From NCBI GenBank assembly GCA_026545765.1, contig CM048839.1, positions 1,178,001 to 1,242,000 on the forward strand: a stretch of 64,000 nt of DNA, in the 5' to 3' direction. Numbering within the stretch: position 1 is the stretch's first letter; the number at the start of each line of letters is the position of its first letter. Under the pieces are notes generated by a model. It saw only the letters and a program-made list of their open reading frames with translations, searched no databases and had not been told where the DNA came from. A program made the translations under genes and the position numbers. This DNA is from Plantago major. Lineage: Eukaryota > Streptophyta > Magnoliopsida > Lamiales > Plantaginaceae. Shown in pieces: positions 1 through 10,151 of this stretch.

Positions 1-2182
1 CCAGAGGAATTAAAATCTAGAAGAGATTTGAGAAACATGTGTATTTTCACAATTGACCCTGCTACTGCTACTGATTTGGATGATGCTTTATCAGTTGAAA
101 GGACGTCAAATGGCATTTTTAGGGTGGGGGTCCACATAGCAGATGTTTCATACTTTGTTCTACCTGATACGCCTTTGGATATTGATGCACAAATTCGGTC
201 CACCAGTGTTTACTTGCTGCAGCGTAAGTTGCCTATGCTTCCGCAAATGCTTTCAGAAAATTTAGCATCTCTTAATCCCGGAGAGGACCGGCTTGCTTTT
301 TCTATCATTTGGGACATAAATTCTTCAGGTGAAGTTTTAGACCGGTGGATTGGTCGAACCATAATACGCTCTTGCAGCAAGCTTTCTTACGGACATGCAC
401 AAGATATTATTGATGGGTCATTTGAAAATAATTTGAATAAAATCAGGGATCACTGGCCTGCACTATATGGCCAATTTGAATGGTGCGACGTCATTAGATC
501 TGTAAAGATTCTCCATGAATTTTCATTGAAGTTGAAGGAGGGTAGGTTTAAAGATGGTGCTTTGTCTCTAGAAAGTCCTAAAGTAGTTTTCTTGTTTGAT
601 GAAGAAGGCATGCCATATGACAGTACAATTTCTGGACGAAGTGATTCTAATTTTCTTGTGGAGGAGTTCATGCTGTTGGCCAATAGTACAGCTGCGGAGG
701 TGATAACAAGAGCTTATCCATTTTCTGCTCTATTAAGAAGGCATCCTGAACCAAATGTGAGGAAACTTCGAGATTTTGAATCCTTTTGCAAAAAGCATGG
801 TTTGAAACTGGACATTTCTTCCTCTTCCAACCTTCACCAGTCACTGGAGCTTATCAAGAGGGAACTGAGGAATGATTCTATACTGTTTGATATCCTTATG
901 TCTTATGCTGCAAGGCCAATGCAATTGGCTTCATATTTCTGCAGTGGAGATTCAAACGACACAAATAGTGATAGATGTCATTATGCACTGGCTGTTCCTC
1001 TCTATACTCACTTCACTTCTCCACTGCGTCGATATCCTGATATTGTAGTTCATCGTACTTTAGCTGCTACCATAGAAGCTGAGGGCATTTACTTGAAAGG
1101 TAAATATATTTCGCAAAATCTGGCCAAGGGGGAAGTTATATACAGATGCTTTAGTGGCATGCAGTTTCACCAAGATGCAATAGAATCAGCCAAAGCTCAA
1201 GAAGCTTTGTCCATTTCGGCATCAAAACACAGGGTTCCATGCAGTGAAACTCTTGTTGGTGTGGCATCTCACTGCAATCAGAAGAAGCTGGCCACCCGAC
1301 ACGTGAAGGATGCAACTGATAAGCTCTGCATGTGGGTTCTTCTCAAAAAAAAAGAGGTAACCATAAATTTAAGTCATTGCATGTGTGTTTCACTGGAATG
1401 GTTTTTTTTTTGTTTTGTTTTGGTATCCTTTTTAAGTGTCTATGGGAATATTATATGCAGCACACAGTTAACTTTCAATTTGTATGTGGATTTTGTGCAC
1501 TGATTTATATTCTGATAGCGTGTAACAGACTAGTTGTGCTGAACTTTGTTTTTCCAGTCTCCTTTACTTCCTCAGTTACATAAGGATGACACACCCGTGT
1601 TCATTTTTTGGTGTCTAAGCAGATTTTGTATTCAGAGGCAAGAGTCTTGGGCCTTGGACCAAAGTTTATGTCAGTATACGTATCCAAGTTGGCAGTAAGT
1701 TCTTAAGAACCATGGTTCTCCCGTTATCCTATTGCATATTTTCACATTAAATTACGAAGTGAACGACTCCATGTCACAAAATATGCACCTTGCTTTCTTG
1801 TTTGCAGACTGAGCGGCGTATATTCTATGATGAAGTTGATGGCCTCACCGCAGAGTGGCTTGAAGCTACATCGACTTTGGTCCTCAGTCAGTCTACTCCT
1901 AAACGTTCTCACAGGAAAAGCAGCCCTGGCAAGTCCAAGATACTTGAAGAAGTCGCTCTGGTTGTTAATCCGGTTGATCTGGAGTTTGACACGGATATAG
2001 CTGAACATAGTGGGGACAAGCTCTGTAACTCTAACTCAGACATGATTGTTGTAGAACCTGCTGTTCTTCCTCTCACTGTGCATCTACTTTCAACAATCCC
2101 TGTTGTCTTGCATGCTGTCGGTGGGGATGATGGGCCCCTTGATATTGTGGCAAGGTTGTATTTGAGTTCGTATATCCAGTAG
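1..2182 (+). CDS. SOV: DIS3-like 3'-5' exoribonuclease 2 (SOV type), 3' part only
   Basis: This RNase II/RNB-family enzyme degrades RNA from the 3' end. DIS3L2/SOV proteins act in the cytoplasm independently of the exosome in mRNA decay. The frame is open from base 1, so the 5' part lies outside the window. Exons by splice sites and phase are 1-1356, 1623-1694 and 1808-2182, all phase 0; the stop is TAG at 2180-2182. The RNB catalytic signature IDPATATDLDDAL, with its acidic metal ligands, lies near the visible start. Further RNB blocks follow (LPMLPQMLSENLASL, YTHFTSPLRRYPDIVVHR). Exons 2 and 3 encode the conserved tail ending in a region of likely S1/OB type. I see no internal stop or frameshift in the exons. 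The SOV/DIS3L2 assignment, rather than DIS3/RRP44, rests on the C-terminal pattern (EARVLGLGPKFMSVY) and is inference. Confidence 0.9.
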
Positions 2183-3480
2183 CTTCATGATCTGCTTTAT
2201 TTACGCCATTGGAGGCAGTAAGAATTTACTTTATTTTGGTCATTGCTCCACTGTGAATAATGATAGAGTGCAAGTAATGACGTCATAACAAGAGGAAAGG
2301 TAGAATATAGTCCAAGTATGGAGGTTGGTGGAAGATATATTGTGGATTAAGGTTGTGTGTGTTTTGGTGGTGTTTCTCATTTCCAGTTTGTCATGGGAAC
2401 AAGGGTATGTTTTTTAGTTTGCCTTTATCCCGTGCAACCTGTTGACTGTGGAGTTTCGGAATCAAAGCTGAAGTCATTAGTTAGTAGATGGAGAAGAGCC
2501 CAATGGTTTTTTTAAAGGTTGGGCGTTGTGTTTGTCGTTGTCGTGACTGCCTTTCACTGGATTCTGGTAGGCGAGTAGTATCTTAACGTTCAAATAAAAT
2601 GAACTGCTGCTGTTATTTGCCATGGTGCAAATGAACATGTTTTTATTTACAGTCACCAAATAAAGTCCCTGCTGCCTTGTAGTATTGAAATGTCAACTTC
2701 AGGTACTCAATGTAGCAGAATTTGCTTGGATATTTGATATTTCTATGTTGACTGAACCTATCTGTTGCAAGTTGCAATACAACTGCAAGTGTTTATTATT
2801 GTCTTCTCCGTTTTTTATCATTTGCCAAAGTGAGAGAGTTACTGTGACACCATAACTGACAAGAAAGTCATATCGATCGACACTTGTGAGCTTCAGTGAG
2901 TGATCACGTTACACCGAGACATTTGTTTAGTCTATGCTACATCAGTAACTAGTTACTGAGTTACGATAAATAAAGCACTTTGTGCAAGTGTGCACTGGTA
3001 CAATCTTTATGGAGTGGCTCCTGTCATTGTCATGTACTTTCACTTGGCTTTTGTATATGCTATTGTAACAAGTATTTTGAATGTTGCACTGTACATACCT
3101 ACAATCATACTACAGCATAGGCTAAACCAAACTTGTCATCTCACAATCTGATAGAATTATTCGTTCTTTAAGTCTCCAAATATAAATACGAGGCTTGTCA
3201 AACTTGTCAAAGTTTGCGGACAAAGTGTTCGCTTGGACGAGGGTAAAAAGTGTCTTTGAATCAAAGAGCAACTCCTGCAACCACACTAGAATGACATTTT
3301 GTTTCTAAATTCCTACTGAGCTCTCACATATTCAAAATAGAATTTTCTTGTGATAAATATTGGAAAATCCATATCACGTTACTGTAAAGTGGATTACTCG
3401 TGGGAAGAATATAATTTTGCTATTAGTAAAATCTCAACTTTTACGATAATTTGGATATTCATGACTGTTTAAGAAAGGGA
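2183..3480. other. 3' UTR of the SOV-like gene and intergenic DNA
   Basis: The first 500-700 bases are probably 3' UTR: there are AATAAA-like signals near 2593 and 2656. The rest is AT-rich. I see no ORF with protein-like composition, no RNA gene and no clear repeat. Confidence 0.5.
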
Positions 3481-3944
3481 TTTTCCGAATACTTAGTCTT
3501 ATAAAAGTCCTATAACATTTGAAAAGTCTAAAAAGTCCACTAGATTTCTACATAAATTATCTAGTTTTTACATTGGCCCTTTTTTATTTAGCGGGTCAAA
3601 ATACCCGAGTTTTGTGGGTCGAAATTTATTCGGGTCATACCGTTTTATATATGGGTATAGTATAAATAGAGTTTTTTTTGGGTTATTTTTTTTTTTCCAT
3701 TTTCAGCCGTTTCTCCTTCGATTTCTCTGTTTTTTGGCGATTTTTCCAAAACCCTAGTATCTGGAGCGATTTTCTCTGGTTTCATTGTGCGATCCTCAAG
3801 TAATGTATGTTGAAACTCGATTTAGTGTTTTTGAGTTCGTTTTCGCTTTTTGTTGCTTCGTTTTTGCTGAATCGGTGATGTATGTTTCAGTTTCTCGGTG
3901 TAGGAGCTAGATACTTTGAATCCGACGATGGCGATGAAGAAGGA

Positions 3945-4140
3945 ATTGAGATTGGAGATCGGACGTAGAGTTGAGATCAGAGATTGGAGGGAGAAACTGA
4001 GATCGGAGATCAGACGGAGAAGCTGAGATCGGAGATCGGATGAAGGAGCTGAGATCGGAGATCGGGCCGAGTAATTGAGATCGGACGGAGGAGCTGAGAT
4101 CGGAGATCGGGTGGAGTGATCGGAGAGTTCGTCGGCGAGA
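3945..4140. repeat. GAGATCGGA minisatellite inside the left MULE arm
   Basis: This is an irregular tandem array of units around GAGCTGAGATCGGAGATCGG, spaced about 28-35 bp apart. The ORFs on the complementary strand (Ser/Pro/Leu-rich) are translations of this array and not a gene. Confidence 0.7.
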
Positions 4141-6076
4141 AATCGTTTCCAATCACCTCCGATTTCAGGTAGAAGCTCCTCGAGCTACCGCTTGATCTTC
4201 GTTGGCCTGCCAATCGGGTTCGTCATGCTTGCCACTTGTTTGGTTAGTACCACATTCTCCAAATTAATATCTCCAATCGACTTTTTGTGTAATCCTCAAG
4301 TTAGGAAGTATAATTGGTTGCTATTTTAGCGTTTGGGGAAGTTTTTATGCTGGTGAAATGATTTTTGTGCGTTATTTCCGTTTCGTGTTGTCTGTTATTT
4401 GGTACATTAGGATCGTTCCGTGTTGTCTGTCTAGTTGTTACATTATATTGTCTAGTTTTTACATCATATTGTCTAGTTTATGTGAGGAGTTCTCTAGTTT
4501 TTACATTATATTGTCTAGGAATTCTCTAGTTTTTACATTTTCACCTTCAACTATCAAATTTACTAACTGATCTCAACATATTTGTAAAATATCATACTAT
4601 AATACTATTAGTATTATTCGTAAAATATTAGTAGGACGTTGACCCGAGTTGACCCGAATCGACCCGGTTGAACCTCCTACAATAGGTAGGCCGGGTCAAC
4701 GTCGGGGTCCGAGTTTCAAAACATAGCTCTAGATTTTACATTATATTGTCTAGTTTATGAGAGAAATTTTCTAGTTTTTGTATAAATGTTCAATATATAT
4801 ATATATATATATATATTTTTTGTATAAATTGTGAAGCTTGATCACTACAAGAATACTGGGCTAAAACGATGGAAAGGGGCGACGAATTTTATCCGTCGCC
4901 CCATAGCGACGGATCGCTAAAATCCGTCGCTATATGGGCGACGGATTTTATTAATCCGTCGCCCGGTGTTGACTTTTTTTTTAAAAAAAAAAAGAAAATT
5001 AAATATTAACGATGGATAAATTATCCGTCGTTAATATTTATGTGTAAAATAAAAAAAATTAAAAATGGCGACGGATATGTTATCCGTCGCTACGGGACGA
5101 CAGATAACTATCCGTCGCCCCGTATAGCGACGGATCGGCCTTTTGGGCCGACGGATACGTGTTCGTCGACCCAGAAGGGTTTTAATCGTTGGATGGCTGA
5201 AGCAGAAGCCATTTTCGCCATTTTCTCTCCTTCGTTTTTCTTCCTTTCTCCTCGGTCAAATCCGGCCATTTGTTGTCGATTCTTCCCAATTTTTGTGTCA
5301 ATTCAAAGATCGTTGGACGAGGAGCTCGTTTCTTCATTCAATTTCAAATTTCATCCGCTATTTTCTTCAGAATTAAAGGTATTACTTCTAAACCCTAACT
5401 TTTGAAAAATTGGGTTTTTTTTTTGATTTTTGACTACTTATTCTTAATTGTATGTTTATATGAAGTATGTAGTAGCTTGTTTAGTTAATTTGATCAATTA
5501 TATGTAATTTGATATGTATATGTAATTTGATTAATTTGATTTGTATATGTAATTTGATAGTTAGTTTAGTAAATTTGATATGAATGTATGTAGTAATTCA
5601 ATATGTATGTATGTTAATTCGATAGGTATATATGTATGTAGTGAAGTATGTATGTTAATTAAGTATGTATGTAGTTGGTTTAGTTAGTTTAGTTAATTTG
5701 ATATGTATGTTAAGTATGTATGTAGTAATTTGATATGTATGTGTAATTTGATATGTATGTTAAGTATGTATGTAGTTAGTTCAGTTAATGTGTATGTATG
5801 TAGTAGTTTTGGTTGATTTGATAAATTACGAGGATGTAGTTAAGTGTTTTGAGCGACGGATAATATGTTGATTATATTAACGTGTAATTTATAATTTATA
5901 ACTCGTAGTAGTAAAACACTTAATAAATTTTGTAACATATCGAACACTTAATAATTAATTTATAAGGAACGTATAATAATTAACAATTAATCTCTACAAT
6001 CTTCTTATCCGAATTGGAATCGATCTAATAAATTAAATACGATCTAATCAATTGGAACAGGTTAAAAAAGTATACA

Positions 6077-6492
6077 ATGAATTCCGACCGTTCATGGATG
6101 TATGATCGTACGGCGGTAAATGATAGAGTTTCTAGGAGTTTTGTAGAAGAGCTTAAATGTTTCATCTCGTTTGCCATGGGACGTCCGGCTTGTGCAACTG
6201 GGGGTTGATAAAGTGTCCTTGCACATTGGAAACCTGTAGAAACAAGCAATTTATGACTCCTACAGCAGTATTCGAGCACTTGCGACGTTATGGATTCATG
6301 CCTGAGTATCATGTATGGATTCATCACGGTGAGGAAGCACCGTCCATGGCATACCTCCAATGGAGGGAGAGGCGGGGTTTGGGGCCGCCTATTAAGTGCC
6401 TTTCTACTTGTCGGAACATGTGCATGGTGTATTGGGAGGAGGATGTAGATCTGTTGGAATGCAAGTTCTGTGGTAGGGAGCGTCACAAGTGA
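6077..6492 (+). pseudogene. TNP2-like transposase N-terminal (transposase-associated) domain, first copy
   Basis: The ATG at 6077 opens a frame starting MNSDRSWMYDRT, typical of the PF13963 transposase-associated domain at the N terminus of plant TNP2 proteins. Conserved blocks include the Cys-rich segment LIKCPCTLETCRNKQF and FEHLRRYGFMPEYHVWIHHGEE. The frame is broken once, between about 6190 and 6215, where the first frame hits TGA while the domain continues in another frame to 6492. The rest of the transposase does not follow. The unit, with some upstream DNA, is repeated at 6762. It is a non-functional fragment. Confidence 0.8.
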
Positions 6493-6761
6493 TGAGAAGG
6501 GGGCTGCAAGAGAAAGAATCATTTGATAATCCGTTTTGTCTCTAGGCTTGTATAACTAGTAATCATTAGTTGATATATGAAACCAAACATTATGGTAAAA
6601 TTGAAGCTAATGTAACTTATATTATGTAATGCCGTAACAATTGATGTTGAAGCTAATATAACTTATATTACGTAGCAATTGATTGAAATTGATTTATTAT
6701 CGTAAATGATAGACCTCGATCTAATGAATTCAAATGTGTCAGGTTATTATCTAATTATTCA

Positions 6762-7237
6762 ATGAATACCGATCGTTCATGGATGTATTGTCGTACTCTA
6801 AATGGCAGAGTTCAATCGAGTTTTCTGAAAGGGGTTGAAGGTTTCATTGCATTTGCAATCTCAAATCCGGCTTGTGTAAAGGATGGATTGATAAAGTGCC
6901 CTTGTGCAATGAAACAGTGCAGAAATAAGCAATACGTGACTCCTATAGCGGTAGTCCAGCAATACGAACCTTCTTGTTTGATGTTGAGTGGTATGATCCT
7001 AATCCAGGAGGTATGAGGAAGAACGAGCAGTATGAAATGGTTGATGCGAACCAAAGGAAGAGGTACCGAACCAAGTATGAACCATTTATTCTGGCGACTC
7101 AAGCACGACAAGTGGTGTTTCTTGAATATCCAAGCAGGAAACGCGATAAGGCGGAATGGTTAGCTGCGATACCTATTCGTGCTCGCTCGAAAGTGGAGTA
7201 CATTGAGAAAGACGACTCAATTACCAACTCGTACTAA
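6762..7237 (+). pseudogene. TNP2-like transposase: N-terminal domain joined directly to C-terminal domain (internal deletion)
   Basis: The ATG at 6762 starts a second transposase-associated domain (MNTDRSWMYCRTLNGRVQ, then CPCAMKQCRNKQY). Around 6960-6990 the reading continues in a different frame with a block resembling the DUF4216 region at the C-terminal side of CACTA transposases (RYRTKYEPFILATQARQVVF). It stops at 7235-7237. The catalytic middle is missing, so this is a deletion derivative made of the two ends of the transposase. It lies between the first copy and the second-gene remnant at 7469. Confidence 0.75.
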
Positions 7238-7468
7238 CAAGAGGATGTCGATAAACAAGTAGAAAATCCTATAGAAGCAGGTGATGAGTTGTTTGATATG
7301 CACGAGGACCAATATGTAGACTTAGAGGACGACGATAACGGTATATTATGTGTATTATAACTAGTTAGTAGTTGATAACACTTGAGTAATTATATGTGTT
7401 ATTATAATTTGTTCTGTATTATAACTGGTACTAACACATTTTATTGTATTTGTTACATGTTTTTGCAG

Positions 7469-9052
7469 ATGCCGAGACCACGCACCTATCGTCCCCCCCA
7501 CACCTGACCGCATGTTAGTCTTTGGGTCAAAGTGAGGGCTCGTAGTTAGGGCGAGTCTGATTCTCGAGACCCCCCAAAAGGAGAGCGATCGGGGCTCTAC
7601 CAACCAGACACATCTTTGGAGGGCGACCATGACGACTGTCCCTACCTCGTGTTCGATCCACTGAATCCCAACGTCACGTGGGACGTCTTGCATGTGATTT
7701 TTCCTGCTGGTCCTGCCAAGTAAGTATTATACATTCTTCTTAAATATGTAAAACATAACTTATGATAGTTGACAAGTATAAATTGTTGTACTAAAGTAAT
7801 ATATATTTGTTTCTTGTATCTTATACATTGACAATGCTTTATGGCCTCGGAGGTCCACAACAAACTAGGTGACATCTTCCGAGCAAGAGAGAGCCACCAA
7901 GGGGTGGTGAGTGTTGGTCTCACATCTCGGACCGCATGAGGGCCGAGTACTTTGATGAGCTGAGTGTAAGTTAAAATATGACATTCCTTTGTTTGTAATT
8001 ATAATCGTTTTAATATGAGTGGTATGTTAGCCACTGTATGTGAGTGGTATGTTAGCCACTTTATTTGGGTGATATGTTAGTCACCATATCTGTTATGTTG
8101 TTGTATCTTATTAAATTGATGTAACATGGTGACGTTATATATGTATTGACTTTGGATGTTGTATGAAATTGGGAATGTAGAAGGAGTACTTCATTCCCGG
8201 TGATCCAATGATCTAAACCAGTTGATATGCAAATTGGAAGGCCTTTGGGATGCCTCATGGTGCCGAATCGATGTCGAGACAATGTTTACATCAGCATGTA
8301 ACTGGGTGTCTCACCGATGCGCGGCAGGAAGGTCGTTCACCACCTTGGGAGGCGATCTACTCACCGATTATTACCAATCGGTATGTATATATATGTTTTT
8401 TTCAATTTAGCATTACATGTATGTATTGTGTATCTGATTACTTGTGAGATGATAAATTGTTGACTATATATGTTGTTCAGATCTCACGGGGGGAGGTGAC
8501 ATCCAAGTATGACATCTTCAAGAAGGCCAAGCGAAGGGTATGGACCGAATCGGGCCTCGTCTATCATGATATGTTTATGTTGCTTAAAGTTCATATTTGT
8601 ACACTATTACAAGTTATTTTTGAAAACAAGAATCGATCATGATATCTGCTATTTACGATTTCAGTGAGGTTGATGCTCGGTGGCGAAGGGGAGGAAGAGG
8701 CGGGTGATGTGTTGTCAATGAACAAGTTGACAACATCTTCAGAGGTCAACAAATCGGACAACAAAGGGCGAATATATGGACTCGGAGCCTCGGTTTGAGC
8801 TTGGCTAGTCCGGTGCTCCTCATCATCATCCCAATCAGACGTCCGGTTTACACGTGACTGTATTGGAATTAGTGCGGTATTTGGACGGAGTTGCGGCTCT
8901 AACTCAAGAGATGGAGCGCACGCCAGAGAACAAAGGGAGGAGAACGCCTTTGGTTCTGATGGAAGCGTTCATGTCCGTTGTTCGCCACCCCCGTCTGGTA
9001 GCTAGTTATGTATATGTACGTTCGGATTTATTATATTTACACTTGTTCGGAT
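7469..9052 (+). pseudogene. Second CACTA gene (En/Spm TNPA / PF03004-like), degraded
   Basis: It begins with ATG at 7469 directly after TTTTGCAG and starts MPRPRTYRPP, aligning with the better preserved copy at 24345 (MPRQRKSTYLPP). Further blocks, separated by apparent introns, include the tryptophan-containing segment near 7835-7970 matching 24716-24848, HVTGCLTDARQEGRSPPW near 8295-8365, and RGEVTSKYDIFKKAKRR near 8490-8540. The last block (8854-9052) encodes VLELVRYLDGVAALTQEME. Stops and frame changes break every block. Assignment to the plant En/Spm PF03004 family rests on gene order and general pattern and is inference. Confidence 0.6.
8018..8085 (+). repeat. Repeated short hairpins with constant loop in a CACTA intron
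   Basis: AGTGGTATGTTAGCCACT occurs at 8018-8035 and 8043-8060, and GGTGATATGTTAGTCACC at 8068-8085. Each has a 5-bp inverted stem around the same loop TATGTTAG. The same units recur in the second CACTA copy (24908-25190). Confidence 0.8.
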
Positions 9053-9589
9053 AATTTCTCCTGCTCCGGATATTACTTTTTTTATTTATCATTTATTGAA
9101 ACATTTTCCGTATTATTGATTTATTATCGAACATTATATTGATTAAATAGGTGAACTACGAAAAATAGGGATTAATATGAAATAAATAGTGACGGAATTA
9201 GTGACGGATTAACAGTGACAGAATAAATAGTGACGGAATTAGTGACGGAATTTCAGATTCCGTCACTAATTCCAATAATATATTGGGCGACGGATAGTAT
9301 CTATCCGTCGCCCAATATAACGACGGATAAATTCTATCTGCCGCTAGATGGGACGACGGATAGAATCTATCCGTCGTTATATTGGGCGACGGATAGTATC
9401 TATCAGTCGCCAATAATCGATTTAAAAAAAAACAAAAAGTCAAATATGATAATCCGTCGTCAAAGACCCAGTGGGGCGACAGAATTATTATCCGTCGCCC
9501 GATCCGTCGCCCCGGCTGGGGCGACGGATCGCTGGTCTGTAGCGACGGATCTATCCGTCGCTACACACCAGTTTTTTTGTAGTGGATTG

Positions 9590-9783
9590 GACTTGGTAAA
9601 CTTGGAACTTTTGACTGTGGTGTTTTTCTGATGAAGCATATGGAGCTGTTCCAAGAAACTCCTTTTCCTTGATATAAGAGACCTTATGCTTATGATGATT
9701 TTGAAGAGAGTGTATTGGATGATTTGAAGAAGAATGCTCTGAAGAAACTAATTAAAGCAATCGAAGAAAAATTAGTGTTTTGA
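9590..9783 (+). pseudogene. Ulp1-like cysteine protease C-terminal fragment of the host MULE
   Basis: From 9613 the translation reads DCGVFLMKHMELF, the catalytic-cysteine block of Ulp1/SENP-type SUMO proteases (D-C-G-V/I-F). A stop follows shortly afterwards, then YAYDDFEESVLDDLKKNALK in the same frame to TGA at 9781-9783. Upstream of the block the CACTA element interrupts the sequence. Plant MULEs often carry Ulp1-like domains, so this is best read as MULE cargo. It is non-functional. Confidence 0.7.
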
Positions 9784-10151
9784 ACTGATGATGATATTGT
9801 CTAGTTTTGTAACTGAATTGTCTAGTTTTGTAAATGAATTGTCTAGTTTTATTACTTATCCAGAAATTTACTCAGTGAAACATAATTGTCTATATTGTCT
9901 AATTTTTACATTATATTGTCTAGTTTTTACATTATACTTGACCCGTTTTTAATGAATCCGGGTCAAAAGATCCGCGAAAAACCATAAAAAAATCAAGTCG
10001 AGAAAAAAGGTATGATTGTCTAGTTTTAACATTTGAAGGGACTTTCCTATATATAAGGGTCTTTCGCAAGACGGACTCTTTTTCCGAATTATGTTCACAT
10101 TAAAACAAAGGGATAAATGGCGCGAAAATCAGCCCTAAGCAATTAGAAAAA

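Larger units (their letters stand above)
4843..9584 (+). mobile_element. CACTA (En/Spm) transposon 1, internally deleted, 4.7 kb
   Basis: The element starts CACTACAAGAA at 4843 and ends TTTTTTTGTAGTG at 9584, the inverted CACTA terminus. It is flanked by a perfect 3-bp target duplication GAT (4840-4842 and 9585-9587). Both subterminal regions (4865-5160 and 9190-9570) are packed with CGACGGAT / ATCCGTCG in both orientations; in this superfamily such arrays are binding sites for the element's own protein. The interior holds remnants of a TNP2-like transposase gene and a second En/Spm-type gene. Both are broken, and most of the TNP2 catalytic region is absent, so the element cannot be autonomous. 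A GT/TA-rich stretch (5450-5830, GTATGTATGTAG motifs) separates the left terminus from the genes. Confidence 0.93.
3491..10079. mobile_element. Decayed MULE (Mutator-like) carrying a Ulp1-protease remnant, interrupted by a CACTA element
   Basis: The 10-bp repeat TTTTCCGAAT at 3481-3490 and 10080-10089 fits a MULE target-site duplication (usually 9-10 bp). The ends are weakly inverted: left AGTCTTATAAAAGTCCTATA against the complement of the right end CGTCTTGCGAAAGACCCTTATA, with gaps. Both arms are rich in the motif TTGTCTAGTTTTTACA and in GGGTC/GACCC blocks. The right arm holds a Ulp1 C-terminal fragment, a hallmark of Ulp1-carrying plant MULEs such as the Kaonashi type. No MuDR transposase is recognisable. 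A CACTA element occupies 4843-9584. Exact ends are inferred; an alternative direct repeat AAAGGGAT lies just outside (3474 and 10107). Confidence 0.6.

Noticed and set aside
1332-1583. 83-codon ORF overlapping the first SOV intron
   Set aside because: Hydrophobic low-complexity reading of intron sequence.
3474-10114. AAAGGGAT direct repeat as target duplication of the first MULE
   Set aside because: The 10-bp TTTTCCGAAT repeat fits MULE duplication length better and borders the weak inverted termini; kept only as an alternative.
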